From: Confluentibacter flavum
GTDB taxonomy: Bacteria; Bacteroidota; Bacteroidia; Flavobacteriales; Flavobacteriaceae
Assembly: GCF_002843175.1 (NCBI RefSeq)
Contig: NZ_PJEO01000016.1
Coordinates: 1-64,000, forward strand
DNA length: 64,000 nt
Reading direction: 5' to 3'
How positions within the stretch are numbered: the stretch's first letter is position 1; each line of letters begins with the position of its first letter. Both the position numbers and the translations under genes were made by a program. The notes under the pieces are model-generated. The model had not been told where the DNA came from, ran no database searches, and saw only the letters and a program-made list of their open reading frames with translations. Positions 45,249 to 56,568 of the stretch are shown here, piece after piece.

Positions 45249-45338
45249 ATGAGCCATAACAATAAGTCGATACAAACCGAAACGTTTAATGGCGAATTGC
45301 ATCGGGCCATTAAAAAACAAATAAATATAAGCAGATGA
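45249..45338 (+). CDS. Possible 29-residue leader peptide overlapping glgA
   Basis: ATG at 45249 opens a 29-codon frame (begins MSHNNKSIQTETFNG, basic C-terminal end) whose TGA overlaps the glgA ATG as ATGA. This geometry is that of translational coupling. It has no recognisable family and could be chance; the support is the exact overlap and the long otherwise empty leader. Confidence 0.3.
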   Translation: MSHNNKSIQTETFNGELHRAIKKQINISR

Positions 45339-46144
45339 AAGATAAGAGGATATTATATGTATCATCTGAAGTAGTGCCTTATTTACCAGAGACCGAAATT
45401 TCTTCAATGTCTTTTGAAGCACCAAGATTGGTGAATCAACAAGGTGGCCAAATAAGGATTTTCATGCCCAGATACGGAAATATTAATGAGAGAAGACACC
45501 AATTGCACGAAGTTATTAGGCTTTCTGGAATAAATTTAGTGATTAATGATTTGGATATGCCTCTTATAATAAAAGTGGCTTCTATTCCAAAAGAACGTAT
45601 CCAAGTCTATTTTATTGATAATGATGAATATTTTAAAAGAAAAGCAACATTAACAGACGAAAACGGCGTATTGTTTGCCGATAATGATGAGCGTGCTATT
45701 TTCTTTGCAAAAGGTGTTATTGAGACTGTGAAAAAATTAAACTGGTCCCCAGATGTAATTCATGTACATGGTTGGCTAGCTGCCTTACTTCCTATTTACC
45801 TAAAAGAATATTACAAAGACGAGCCCTTGTTTAACGAAAGTAAAATTGTTACCTCTGTATACAATCAAAGTTTTAACAATACGTTAAGTCTAGATATGTT
45901 TAATAAAGTTAAATTTGACAATCTTAATGAGGACTCCATTAAAGTTTTAGAAGAACCATCTTATATTAATTTAATGAAAATTGCCATTGATTATTCTGAT
46001 GCTTTAATTGTTGGATCTGAAGAAATCCCTAAAGATTTAACAACCTACATTAAAGATTCAAACAAACCTGTTTTAGAATACAAAAATAGAGATGATTTTG
46101 GTGAAGCTTACACGAAATTTTTTAATACTGAAGTTTTAAGCTAA
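45335..46144 (+). CDS. Glycogen/starch synthase N-terminal-domain protein
   Basis: A 269-residue protein matching only the GT5 N-terminal domain of glycogen synthase ([51 protein letters not shown]). Full-length GlgA is about 480 residues with a second GT1 domain, which is absent here. The ADP-glucose-binding KTGGLAD motif near the N-terminus is also absent, replaced by [15 protein letters not shown]. It may not be a glycogen synthase in function. It is followed 23 bases later by the DUF4270 lipoprotein gene. Confidence 0.85.
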   Translation: MKDKRILYVSSEVVPYLPETEISSMSFEAPRLVNQQGGQIRIFMPRYGNINERRHQLHEVIRLSGINLVINDLDMPLIIKVASIPKERIQVYFIDNDEYFKRKATLTDENGVLFADNDERAIFFAKGVIETVKKLNWSPDVIHVHGWLAALLPIYLKEYYKDEPLFNESKIVTSVYNQSFNNTLSLDMFNKVKFDNLNEDSIKVLEEPSYINLMKIAIDYSDALIVGSEEIPKDLTTYIKDSNKPVLEYKNRDDFGEAYTKFFNTEVLS

Positions 46145-46167
46145 CTAAAGATTCCTTATATAATTAT

Positions 46168-47841
46168 ATGAAAAAGATATTTAAAGCCCTTAATTTTACT
46201 GTTGTTATTCTGTTTTTATTAGTCTCTTTTATTGCTTGCGACAAGGATTTTAGCACTGTAGAAAGTGATGTTTTAGGTGAAGACAATATGAATTTTAGCA
46301 CGGCCAAAGTAAACTTGCCCATCATAGCTTACAATAAAAAGCTCGACTCTTTACAGATTAATAATTTGTCATCAAATTTGTTGGGTGTTTTTAATGACCC
46401 GGATTACGGTCAAACAACGGCAAGTATCATTACCCAAGTATCACCAAGTGGATTTAATCCTAATTTTGGTGACAATACTGTTTTAGACTCAGTCGTTTTA
46501 AATATTCCATATTTCAGTAGAGCCATAACAGATTCAACCTATACTATTAGCGATTCGTTATATGGTAATGCTCCTATCCATTTATCTGTTTTCAAAAACA
46601 ATTATTTTTTAAGGGATTTTAATCCAAATTCTCAAACCAATGAGCGGCAAAATTATTTTTCAAAAGCAAATGGCTCCATAAATGATACCGATAATTTTGC
46701 TATAACAGAAAATACAACCATAAATTTTGATACAAATAAAGGAGAATTGCTTTTTGAAGATCCTAACTTTATCCCTAGCAATGAAACCATTTATTTAACT
46801 CCTGCAGATAGTACTGCGCCGAAAACAAAATTAGCTCCCGCGCTAAGAGTTAAACTTGATAGCCTTTATTGGGTAAACAGCATAATTGAAAAAGAAGGGC
46901 AACCAGAACTAAGCAATGAAAATAATTTTAAAAACTATTTTAGAGGTCTATATATAAAAGCTCAGGCAATTAGTGAAGAAGGCAGTTTAGTTTTTTTAAA
47001 TCTAGCATCAACAAGCTCCAACATTACCATTTACTATTCTAAAGACAATCCTGCAGCAACCGGAGAAAGAACTCAAGATACCTATATTTTAAATATTGCT
47101 GGCAACAGATTAAATACCTTTATAAATAATTACACCCTTCCGTTAGCTAATGGAAACAAAACGTTAGGTGATGAAAAACTTTATTTAAAAGGTGCCGAAG
47201 GCTCTATGGCAGTCGTTGATTTGTTTGGCGGTATGGTTGATTGTGATGGAGATGGCACTTTAGACATATCAGCGCTAGATTGTTTTAAAGAAACATATCG
47301 GGTTCCTGACGGCAATGGTGGATATAAAAAAGACAACTTTGGCAATTATATCTTAAAACAATTGATCAATGAAGCACGATTGATTATTTATGAAGATGAG
47401 GGCATGGCAGCCGACTATCATAAATATGATAGGATTTATGCTTATGATGTTAAAAACAACTTACCAACAATCGACTATCTATTTGACCCTACTACAAACA
47501 ACTCAATACCTTTAAGCTCTAAAATAATAAGTTTAGGACAAAGAGATCCTGATCAATTAAAATACAAAATACGCCTCACAGAGCATTTAAACAGTATTTT
47601 AATTAGGGATTCAACCAATACAAAAATAGGCTTAGTTTTATCTTCAAATGTGAACGCAGATTATAATGCCGGTACTCTCTTTTTCAATAAGTCCAAAATT
47701 TTAAATAGTAATGCGGATGTTAAAGGGGTTCCTGCTACGTCCATTATAACACCAAGAGGCACCATTTTACATGGAACTAATGCAAATGTTCCTGAAAATA
47801 AAAGAATGAAATTAGAAATATTTTTTACTAAGCCTAAGTAA
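46168..47841 (+). CDS. DUF4270 lipoprotein
   Basis: A 557-residue lipoprotein (lipobox FIAC, Cys24). Residues about 30-550 match the DUF4270 pattern: [51 protein letters not shown] and a C-terminal [17 protein letters not shown]. The role is unknown; it is a surface or periplasmic protein conserved next to glgA and glmS in flavobacteria as far as I recall. It lies 23 bases after the glgA-like gene and 157 before glmS. Confidence 0.88.
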   Translation: MKKIFKALNFTVVILFLLVSFIACDKDFSTVESDVLGEDNMNFSTAKVNLPIIAYNKKLDSLQINNLSSNLLGVFNDPDYGQTTASIITQVSPSGFNPNFGDNTVLDSVVLNIPYFSRAITDSTYTISDSLYGNAPIHLSVFKNNYFLRDFNPNSQTNERQNYFSKANGSINDTDNFAITENTTINFDTNKGELLFEDPNFIPSNETIYLTPADSTAPKTKLAPALRVKLDSLYWVNSIIEKEGQPELSNENNFKNYFRGLYIKAQAISEEGSLVFLNLASTSSNITIYYSKDNPAATGERTQDTYILNIAGNRLNTFINNYTLPLANGNKTLGDEKLYLKGAEGSMAVVDLFGGMVDCDGDGTLDISALDCFKETYRVPDGNGGYKKDNFGNYILKQLINEARLIIYEDEGMAADYHKYDRIYAYDVKNNLPTIDYLFDPTTNNSIPLSSKIISLGQRDPDQLKYKIRLTEHLNSILIRDSTNTKIGLVLSSNVNADYNAGTLFFNKSKILNSNADVKGVPATSIITPRGTILHGTNANVPENKRMKLEIFFTKPK

Positions 47842-47998
47842 ATTTTTAGCTGTAAAGTTTATACTATAATAGTCTTATTTTATTTGTTGGAAATGAATTT
47901 CATCGTTTAAAAAACAACTTATAAATAATAATTATCATACATTAGTACTTATTTTACATATTTGTCTTGATTCATATTAAACCCAAATCAAATTAATT

Positions 47999-49846
47999 AT
48001 GTGTGGAATTGTTGGATATTTAGGGCACAGGGACGCTTACCCAATTATTATTGAAGGTCTTAAACGATTAGAATACCGTGGCTATGATAGTGCAGGAATT
48101 GCTCTATTTGATGGCACAAATCTTAATATTTCAAAAACTAAAGGTAAAGTTACCGACTTAGAAAATTGTGTTGAGAATCAAATTTCAAAAAAAGGTAACC
48201 TAGGTATAGGCCACACCAGATGGGCCACTCATGGTGTTCCAAATGATGTTAATTCTCATCCTCACACCTCAAATTCTGGTGATTTAGTCATTATCCACAA
48301 TGGAATTATTGAAAATTACGACTCCCTTAAAAAAGAACTTATTTCTCGTGGTTATACTTTCAAATCTGATACTGACACTGAAGTTTTAATCAATTTAATT
48401 GAAGATGTTAAAAACAAAGAAAATGTAAAACTTGGAAAAGCTGTTCAAATAGCACTAAACCAAGTGGTGGGAGCTTATGCTATAGCTGTTTTTGATAAAA
48501 CGAAACCTGATGAAATTATTATTGCTCGTTTAGGAAGCCCATTAGCCGTTGGTATAGGAGAGAATGAGTTTTTTATAGCAAGTGATGCATCCCCCTTTAT
48601 AGAATATACTAAAAATGCCATTTATCTAGAAGATGAAGAAATGGCTATTCTTAGAAAAGGCAAAGACATAAGAATTAGAAAAATTAAAGACGATTCTTCA
48701 GTAGATCCCTATGTTCAAGAATTACAACTAAATCTAGAGCAAATAGAAAAAGGTGGTTTTGATCACTTTATGTTGAAAGAGATTTATGAACAACCTAAAG
48801 CCATCAACGATACTTACAGGGGTAGGCTTTTAAGGGAAGATGCCATTATAAAAATGGCTGGTGTTGAGGATAATATGAAAAAATTCCTTAATGCCAATCG
48901 TTTTATTATAGTAGCATGTGGCACTTCATGGCATGCTGGATTGGTAGCTGAATATATTTTTGAAGATTTAGCAAGAATTCCTGTAGAGGTTGAATATGCT
49001 TCTGAATTCAGATACCGCAATCCCATAATTACTGAAAAAGATGTTGTTATAGCCATTTCGCAATCTGGAGAAACAGCTGATACACTTGCAGCTATTAAAT
49101 TAGCAAAATCAAAAGGTGCTTTTGTTTTTGGTGTATGTAATGTCGTAGGTTCTTCAATAGCTAGAGAAACAGATGCTGGCGCTTATACACATGCTGGTCC
49201 AGAAATTGGTGTTGCATCAACCAAAGCTTTTACTACTCAAATTACCGTATTAACATTAATTGCTTTGCGTTTAGCAAGAGCCAAAGGCACAATTTCCAGC
49301 TCTGATTTTCGTCACTATTTATTAGAATTAGAAATGATTCCTAAAAAAGTGGAAAAAGCTTTAAAAGCTGATGCTCACATAAAAGAAATCGCCTATATAT
49401 ACAAAGATGTTTCTAATTTCTTATACTTAGGAAGAGGTTATAATTTTCCAGTTGCTTTAGAAGGTGCTTTGAAATTAAAAGAGATTTCATACATTCATGC
49501 AGAAGGGTATCCTGCTGCCGAAATGAAACACGGTCCCATTGCTCTTATAGATGAAAATATGCCTATTGTAGTTATAGCAACGAAAACAGGGCATTATGAT
49601 AAAGTTGTAAGTAATATTCAAGAAATAAAATCCCGCAAAGGAAAAATTATTGGTATTGTTACCGAAGGTGATGTAACCGTTAGGGAACTTGCCGATCATG
49701 TTATTGAAGTACCAGACACTTTAGAGTCTTTAACCCCATTATTAACAACTATTCCGCTTCAATTATTATCTTATTATATTGCAGTTATGCTGGGTAAAAA
49801 TGTAGATCAGCCACGTAATTTAGCTAAATCTGTTACGGTCGAATAA
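47999..49846 (+). CDS. glmS: Glutamine-fructose-6-phosphate aminotransferase (isomerizing)
   Basis: A 615-residue enzyme making glucosamine 6-phosphate for peptidoglycan and lipopolysaccharide. The N-terminal Ntn glutaminase starts with the catalytic Cys2 (MCGIVGYLG; GHTRWATHG; HNGIIENYD). Two SIS isomerase domains follow (VACGTSWHAGLVAEY, ISQSGETADTLAAIK; YLGRGYNFPVALEGALKLKE) and the C-terminus NLAKSVTVE is conserved. A strong terminator follows at 49871. No glmS ribozyme is expected or seen in the 157-base upstream gap. Confidence 0.98.
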   Translation: MCGIVGYLGHRDAYPIIIEGLKRLEYRGYDSAGIALFDGTNLNISKTKGKVTDLENCVENQISKKGNLGIGHTRWATHGVPNDVNSHPHTSNSGDLVIIHNGIIENYDSLKKELISRGYTFKSDTDTEVLINLIEDVKNKENVKLGKAVQIALNQVVGAYAIAVFDKTKPDEIIIARLGSPLAVGIGENEFFIASDASPFIEYTKNAIYLEDEEMAILRKGKDIRIRKIKDDSSVDPYVQELQLNLEQIEKGGFDHFMLKEIYEQPKAINDTYRGRLLREDAIIKMAGVEDNMKKFLNANRFIIVACGTSWHAGLVAEYIFEDLARIPVEVEYASEFRYRNPIITEKDVVIAISQSGETADTLAAIKLAKSKGAFVFGVCNVVGSSIARETDAGAYTHAGPEIGVASTKAFTTQITVLTLIALRLARAKGTISSSDFRHYLLELEMIPKKVEKALKADAHIKEIAYIYKDVSNFLYLGRGYNFPVALEGALKLKEISYIHAEGYPAAEMKHGPIALIDENMPIVVIATKTGHYDKVVSNIQEIKSRKGKIIGIVTEGDVTVRELADHVIEVPDTLESLTPLLTTIPLQLLSYYIAVMLGKNVDQPRNLAKSVTVE

Positions 49847-49870
49847 AACTACAAAATTCACATGTATTTT

Positions 49871-49908
49871 AAAATCCTATGATTTATTACAATAAATTAT
49901 AGGATTTT
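49871..49908 (+). terminator. Terminator of glmS
   Basis: AAAATCCTATgATTTATT (49871-49888) pairs with AATAAATTATAGGATTTT (49891-49908) with one bulge, followed by a T-rich run. It lies 25 bases after the stop. Confidence 0.75.
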
Positions 49909-50053
49909 ATCATTTATTTCGCTAATTTTTGTCAATAAAATAATTGAAAGTCAATTTTTTAAATAAAAATACTATGCAAGCATAATATTTTTATTAATTT
50001 TACTATCATGTTGTAAGAAAGTTTATTACCTTAATTAAAACTTAGCCCAAATT

Positions 50054-52804
50054 ATGAAAACATCTATTTATGTTCTACTGTTGTTTCTCTGTGGATGGTC
50101 TTACTCCCAAACAACAATTTCTGGAACTGTTCTTGACGACAGCGGACAACCCATTCCTGGAGCAAATATCATTGTAATTGGAACCTCAACGGGTACAGTC
50201 ACGGATTTTGATGGTAATTTTACATTAAATGTAACCCAAGCACCTCCTTTTGATCTACAAGCAAGCAGCATTGGTTTTGCAACGGTTGTAGAACGAATAA
50301 TATCAAACAATCAAACGGTTAATTTTACACTTAAAGAAGGTACCTCACTAGATGAGGTAGTAATCTCTGCTTCAAGAACACCTGAGCGTATTTTTGAGTC
50401 GCCTGTTACGGTAGAACGTATCGGGTTAAAAGAAATTAAAAGTACGGCCTCTGTTGATTTTTATGACGGGCTGGAGAATCTTAAAGGTGTAGATGTAAAT
50501 ACAAACAGTTTAACTTTTAAATCTGTAAACACTAGAGGTTTTGCCACTTTTGCCAATAACCGTTTTATGCAATTGGTTGATGGCATGGACAACTCGACGC
50601 CTGCTTTAAATTTTCCAATAGGAAATTTAGTCGGCATGACCGAAACAGATGTTCTAAGTGTGGAATTATTACCTGGTGCTTCATCTGCTTTGTATGGTGC
50701 CAATGCCTTTAATGGTATTTTATTCATGCAAAGTAAAAACCCATTTGATCATCCAGGAATTCGTGCTTCAATTAAACGGGGGATTACTTCTCAAGAAGCT
50801 GCTGGGGATAATGCGTATACCGATGTCAGTTTTAGTGCGGGGCATAAGTTTAGCAATAAATTTGCTGGAAAAGTGAATTTTGGTTACTTAAAAGGCACTG
50901 ATTGGGCAGCTAATAGTGAAGTAGATAAAAACATGCCCGGCGGAACGAGAGCAACCAACGTTAATTATAATGGCGTTAACGTCTATGGAGATATTGTTTT
51001 TACTAATATTAGAGCTGCTGCAGGCGGATTGGGCATTGTACCTAATGTAAATGTAAGTAGAACAGGCTATAACGAAAGTGACTTGACTGATTATAATGCA
51101 GAAAGTATAAAGGCAGATTGGGGATTATATTATAGACCGTTTGAAAATGACTTTGAAATATCATATGTCGGTAAAGTAGGCACAGGTTCCACCATTTACC
51201 AAGGAACCAATAGATATCATATTAATGGATTTTTTCAAGAACAACATAAATTGGAAATAAAAAATAATAACTTTTTTTTAAGAGGCTATGTAGTTGGTGA
51301 TAAAGCTGGAAAATCTTATGACATGGAAGCCACCGCTATTCAAATTAATCGAGCTTGGAAAAGTGACCAACAATGGTTTGGAGATTATATTGGCACCTAT
51401 GTTGGCGCTACTTTTGGCGGAGCAACAGAAGCCCAAGCTCATGCTGCTGCTAGAGTAGCGGCAGAAAATGGTCGTTTTGAACCAGGTAGTCCAGAATTTG
51501 TTGCAGCCTTCAATAAAAGTATAAATGACCCAAATTTAGTGACCGGTTCTAAATTTCAAGATGCTTCAAAATACTATCATGCCGATGGAAATTACAACTT
51601 TAGCCACTTAACTGATATCGCTGAAATTCAAATCGGCGGTTCTTACAGACAATACAGTTTAAATTCTTCTGGTACTATTTACACCGATAGTGATGGTCCT
51701 ATTGATTATTCAGAATTTGGAGTATATACACAAATTCAAAAGAATTTAGAATTAAATGATGCTTTAGATTTAAAACTAACTGGCTCTATTCGTTATGATA
51801 AATCAGAATACTTTGATGGTTTCTTGTCTCCTAGAATATCAGCTGGTTTAACAGTAAACAAAAATCATAATTTCAGAGCCTCTGTACAAACGGGATTTAG
51901 AAATCCCACAACACAAGATTTATTCATAGGTTTAGATACTGGTGCTTATGTCTTGGTGGGTTCAGCACCTGATAATTTAGACCGCTTTTCAAGAACCTAT
52001 AATGTTAGTGCATCAGGCCAGTTATTAGGCCAACCTGCAACCGTTACACAAGCTGGCGGAGCTGCCTATACTAATTCATATACTGCAACTTCAGCGCTAG
52101 CTGCCGCCGCAACTGGAAATGCTGCGCTTTTACAAGTTGCAAACCCTGGTTTAATAAAGCCAGAGCAGATTAGCACTGCCGAAGTTGGTTATAGAGGTAA
52201 ATACAGCAACTTAATTGTAGATTTTAGTGCTTATTATAACAAGTACAAAGATTTCATTTCTCAAGGACGGGTTATTTCTCCATTATATGGAACAGTTGGC
52301 GATAATTCTTTGTCTTTTGAAGCGGTAAAGAATAGAGATTATCAAATCTATGGTTCTTATACAAACGCTGAGGCGGATGTTAAATCTTATGGTGCTTCTA
52401 TTGGTTTGTCTACAAAAATATTAGGTGATTTTGATTTAAGTGGAAGTTATACCTATGCAAAACTAGACTTTGACCAAGCTAAATACCCTAGTTTTGTAAC
52501 CAATTTCAATACACCAGAACACAAATTTAAAGCATCTTTTGGTAATACTGAGTTGTTTAAAAACTTTGGATTCAATGTGTCGTATAGATTTAGTGATGAT
52601 TACTTCTGGGAGGCTACATTTGGTGATGGTGTTGTGCCAGAATTTCATGTTGTAGATGCACAAATTAACTTAGTAGTGCCCAGTCTGAAATCAATATTTA
52701 AAGTAGGGGCGACAAATCTCGGTGGTAAAGAATATTATACAGCCTTTGGTACAGGATATATAGGCTCCATGTATTATGCGTCTTGGACAATTAACAACTT
52801 ATAA
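50054..52804 (+). CDS. TonB-dependent receptor with carboxypeptidase-like N-terminal domain
   Basis: A 916-residue outer-membrane receptor: signal peptide (about 1-18, CGWSYSQ), carboxypeptidase-regulatory-like domain (TTISGTVLDDSGQPIPGANI, about 20-100), plug (about 110-230, NTRGFATFANNRFMQLVDGMD, LYGANAFNGILFM), then the barrel ending YASWTINNL. It differs clearly from the pair at 9208 and 16325. It is followed 11 bases later by an SGNH-hydrolase lipoprotein, so it may import products of that hydrolase, for example acyl- or acetyl-bearing glycans or lipids. The substrate is not evident. Confidence 0.92.
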   Translation: MKTSIYVLLLFLCGWSYSQTTISGTVLDDSGQPIPGANIIVIGTSTGTVTDFDGNFTLNVTQAPPFDLQASSIGFATVVERIISNNQTVNFTLKEGTSLDEVVISASRTPERIFESPVTVERIGLKEIKSTASVDFYDGLENLKGVDVNTNSLTFKSVNTRGFATFANNRFMQLVDGMDNSTPALNFPIGNLVGMTETDVLSVELLPGASSALYGANAFNGILFMQSKNPFDHPGIRASIKRGITSQEAAGDNAYTDVSFSAGHKFSNKFAGKVNFGYLKGTDWAANSEVDKNMPGGTRATNVNYNGVNVYGDIVFTNIRAAAGGLGIVPNVNVSRTGYNESDLTDYNAESIKADWGLYYRPFENDFEISYVGKVGTGSTIYQGTNRYHINGFFQEQHKLEIKNNNFFLRGYVVGDKAGKSYDMEATAIQINRAWKSDQQWFGDYIGTYVGATFGGATEAQAHAAARVAAENGRFEPGSPEFVAAFNKSINDPNLVTGSKFQDASKYYHADGNYNFSHLTDIAEIQIGGSYRQYSLNSSGTIYTDSDGPIDYSEFGVYTQIQKNLELNDALDLKLTGSIRYDKSEYFDGFLSPRISAGLTVNKNHNFRASVQTGFRNPTTQDLFIGLDTGAYVLVGSAPDNLDRFSRTYNVSASGQLLGQPATVTQAGGAAYTNSYTATSALAAAATGNAALLQVANPGLIKPEQISTAEVGYRGKYSNLIVDFSAYYNKYKDFISQGRVISPLYGTVGDNSLSFEAVKNRDYQIYGSYTNAEADVKSYGASIGLSTKILGDFDLSGSYTYAKLDFDQAKYPSFVTNFNTPEHKFKASFGNTELFKNFGFNVSYRFSDDYFWEATFGDGVVPEFHVVDAQINLVVPSLKSIFKVGATNLGGKEYYTAFGTGYIGSMYYASWTINNL

Positions 52805-52815
52805 AAAAGATTATT

Positions 52816-54450
52816 ATGAACACAAAATATATATGGCTGTTAATAATCCTATTAGGGCTTACAGCATGTAACGATATTGAAGATGTTAGCAGACTTGAAG
52901 CTGAAGTAGAATTACCTGAACTAACTGCTGGCTCTGCCGATTTTTCAAACTATGTCGCCATAGGAGGATCATTTACCGCGGGTTTTACTGATAATGCTTT
53001 GTTTAAAGCTGCCCAAGAAAATTCATTTCCAAATATATTAGCGCAACAATTTTCGAAAGTTGGAGGCGGCTCATTTACCCAACCCTTAACAAGTGATAAT
53101 TATGGTGGTTTAGCTGCTGCTGGTACTAGAATTCCTGGTTTCGATCCAAGATTGGTTTTTGGAGGTGCTGGACCAGTTCCTTTAGAATCTGTGATTGGTC
53201 CCGTAACCGTGAGTACAGATATCGCCATCAATAAACCAACAGGTCCTTTTAATAATATGGGAGTTACTGGCGCTAAAAGTTTTCATTTATTGTTTGACGG
53301 CTATGGTAATATTGCAAACTTAGCAACGAAAACCGCTAACCCATACTTTGTAAGAATGGCATCAAGCCCTACTGCTACTGTTTTAGGTGATGCTATGGCG
53401 CAAACCCCGACTTTTTTTACATTATCTGATATTGGCGGGAATGATGTTTTAGGATATGCAATTTCGGGAGGTGATGGTTCAAATACAATTACACCAAATA
53501 CTGGCCCTCCTGGTGTAGGTTTTGACCAAACTTTTGGTTATATTGTTTCAACATTAACTTCCGGTGGAGCTAAGGGAATTATAACGAATGTGCCTTATAT
53601 TACAGATTTACCTCATTTTACAACCGTTCCTTACAATCCTTTAAGTCCATTAAATCCCGCTTTCGGCCCTCAAATACCAACTCTTAACGGTATTTTTGGT
53701 CAGTTAAATCAAGTATTTACTTTTCTTGGGGTTCCAGAGCGCTCTATAGTTTTCTCCACTACGGCCGCCAGTCCAGTAGTTATTAGAGATGAAACTTTAG
53801 TAAATATATCTGCTCAAATTGAAGGGGTTCTTAATGCAAGTCCAACATTCCCAGCTTTTGTTCAAAGTTTCGGGTTGCCAGCTCAAGCAGCACCATTAGT
53901 TGCCAATTTATTTGGGCTTACCTACGGACAAACAAGAATGGCTAACGCAAATGATTTGTTAGTTTTACCAAGCAGCTCGGTCATAGGAACCATGAATACA
54001 GATTCAGTAGCCTTTTTAATGAGTCAAGGCTTACCTCAAACATTAGCTGGACAATTTTCTGCAGAAGGCATTACATTACCCCTATCAGACAAATGGGTTT
54101 TAATACCAAGCGAACAACAAGAAATTAAAGCTGCAACAGATGCCTATAACATAACCATTGCATCGGTTGCAAACTCAAATCCTAATGTTGCTCTACTAGA
54201 TTTAAATGGCATTCTTCAGGAGGCAACGGCCGGCGGCGTTGTTTTTGATAATTTTACGCTTCAAACCAGTTTGGTTACGGGTGGAGCAATAGGCTTAGAT
54301 GGTATTCACTTTACAGCAAGAGGTTATGCCTATATGGCAAATAAATTTTTAGAGAAAATAGACGAAGCCTTTGGCTCAAACTTTATAGCTTCAGGAAACG
54401 TTGCAAAAGCCGGAGATTACCCAACAAATTATTCAGCTACATTACAATAA
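52816..54450 (+). CDS. SGNH/GDSL-hydrolase-like lipoprotein
   Basis: A 544-residue lipoprotein (lipobox LTAC, Cys18). SGNH blocks are visible: block I as YVAIGGSFTAGFTD (nucleophile Ser), block III as IGGNDVLGYA (Gly and Asn), and block V as LDGIHFTARGYAYMA (Asp and His). Members hydrolyse ester bonds in lipids or acetylated polysaccharides. The long length comes from inserts between blocks. It forms a two-gene unit with the TonB receptor upstream (11 bases) and ends in a good terminator. Confidence 0.9.
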   Translation: MNTKYIWLLIILLGLTACNDIEDVSRLEAEVELPELTAGSADFSNYVAIGGSFTAGFTDNALFKAAQENSFPNILAQQFSKVGGGSFTQPLTSDNYGGLAAAGTRIPGFDPRLVFGGAGPVPLESVIGPVTVSTDIAINKPTGPFNNMGVTGAKSFHLLFDGYGNIANLATKTANPYFVRMASSPTATVLGDAMAQTPTFFTLSDIGGNDVLGYAISGGDGSNTITPNTGPPGVGFDQTFGYIVSTLTSGGAKGIITNVPYITDLPHFTTVPYNPLSPLNPAFGPQIPTLNGIFGQLNQVFTFLGVPERSIVFSTTAASPVVIRDETLVNISAQIEGVLNASPTFPAFVQSFGLPAQAAPLVANLFGLTYGQTRMANANDLLVLPSSSVIGTMNTDSVAFLMSQGLPQTLAGQFSAEGITLPLSDKWVLIPSEQQEIKAATDAYNITIASVANSNPNVALLDLNGILQEATAGGVVFDNFTLQTSLVTGGAIGLDGIHFTARGYAYMANKFLEKIDEAFGSNFIASGNVAKAGDYPTNYSATLQ

Positions 54451-54472
54451 TGATAGCTTAAACTACAAGTAT

Positions 54473-54499
54473 AAAACACCTTCAAAAAAGAGGTGTTTT
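54473..54499 (+). terminator. Terminator of the TonB receptor/SGNH operon
   Basis: AAAACACCT (54473-54481) / AGGTGTTTT (54491-54499), perfect 9-bp stem, 9-base loop, followed by a T-run. Lies 22 bases after the stop. Confidence 0.85.
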
Positions 54500-54548
54500 T
54501 TTATGACAAAAAAGCTTAAAAACGACTTTAATTATAAATTAAAAAATA

Positions 54549-54556
54549 TATCTTTG
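54549..54556 (+). promoter_or_regulatory. Candidate atpD promoter -7 box
   Basis: TATCTTTG followed by C fits TAnnTTTG; the -33 region is TTTA, a weak match. A start near 54563 would give a leader of about 54 bases that begins with a small hairpin (GAAAAC at 54562-54567 / GTTTTC at 54575-54580). Confidence 0.5.
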
Positions 54557-54613
54557 CACGCGAAAACAAAATGCGTTTTCACACAATTAAATCGCATAAT
54601 ATTAAACATATAA

Positions 54614-56125
<1,512 letters not shown>

Positions 56126-56134
56126 CCGAAGCCA

Positions 56135-56226
56135 ATGCTGAATTTATTTCAGCATCTTTAAAATTGAATTTTCAATAAAAATTAAAAACCCTGAAACAAG
56201 TTCAGGGTACTAAAACAAGTTTTAGT
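56135..56226 (+). repeat. Three hairpins in the atpD-atpC spacer
   Basis: ATGCTGAA-tttat-TTCAGCAT (56135-56155), ACCCTGAA-acaag-TTCAGGGT (about 56188-56208) and ACTAAAA-caag-TTTTAGT (56209-56226). The arms of the first are identical to those of the palindrome inside bioF (60882-60902). The last abuts the atpC start codon at 56227. They may set the atpD:atpC ratio or protect mRNA ends; that is inference. Confidence 0.7.
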
Positions 56227-56505
56227 ATGTATTTAGAAATTGTATCACCAGAAGCAACTTTATTTAGTGGAGAAGTAACCAGTGTTGCCGTTCCGGGAGT
56301 AAATGGTAATTTTGAAATGTTAAACAACCACGCTCCAATTGTATCTTTATTAAAAGAAGGTTTTGTAAAAATTACTGGCAATATAGAATTAGATGAAGCT
56401 GTTCAGGACAAATTTACCAAAGGTGATAAAAACACAACTTTGCTGAAAATTGAATCTGGCACTATAGAAATGAAAGATAATAAAGTGATAATTTTAGCAG
56501 ATTAA
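56227..56505 (+). CDS. atpC: F1F0 ATP synthase subunit epsilon
   Basis: A 92-residue protein equal to the N-terminal beta-sandwich of epsilon (MYLEIVSPEATLFSGEVTSVAVPGVNGNFEMLNNHAPIVSLL). The C-terminal helical hairpin found in the ~135-residue proteobacterial form is missing, as I believe is common in Bacteroidota. Without it the helical inhibitory mechanism cannot operate. A terminator lies 24 bases after the stop. Confidence 0.96.
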   Translation: MYLEIVSPEATLFSGEVTSVAVPGVNGNFEMLNNHAPIVSLLKEGFVKITGNIELDEAVQDKFTKGDKNTTLLKIESGTIEMKDNKVIILAD

Positions 56506-56528
56506 ACTTTATTTAATCATAATATAAA

Positions 56529-56554
56529 AAACGTGAAACAATTGTTTCGCGTTT
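56529..56554 (+). terminator. Terminator of atpC
   Basis: AAACGTGAAAC (56529-56539) / GTTTCGCGTTT (56544-56554) with one G-T pair and a short loop, followed by T4. It separates atpC from the convergent MFS gene. Confidence 0.82.
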
Positions 56555-56568
56555 TTTTATGTCCAAAA

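Noticed and set aside
45213-45425. Minus-strand 70-codon frame over the glgA leader
   Set aside because: It is antisense to the glgA start and the predicted leader, with no family signature.
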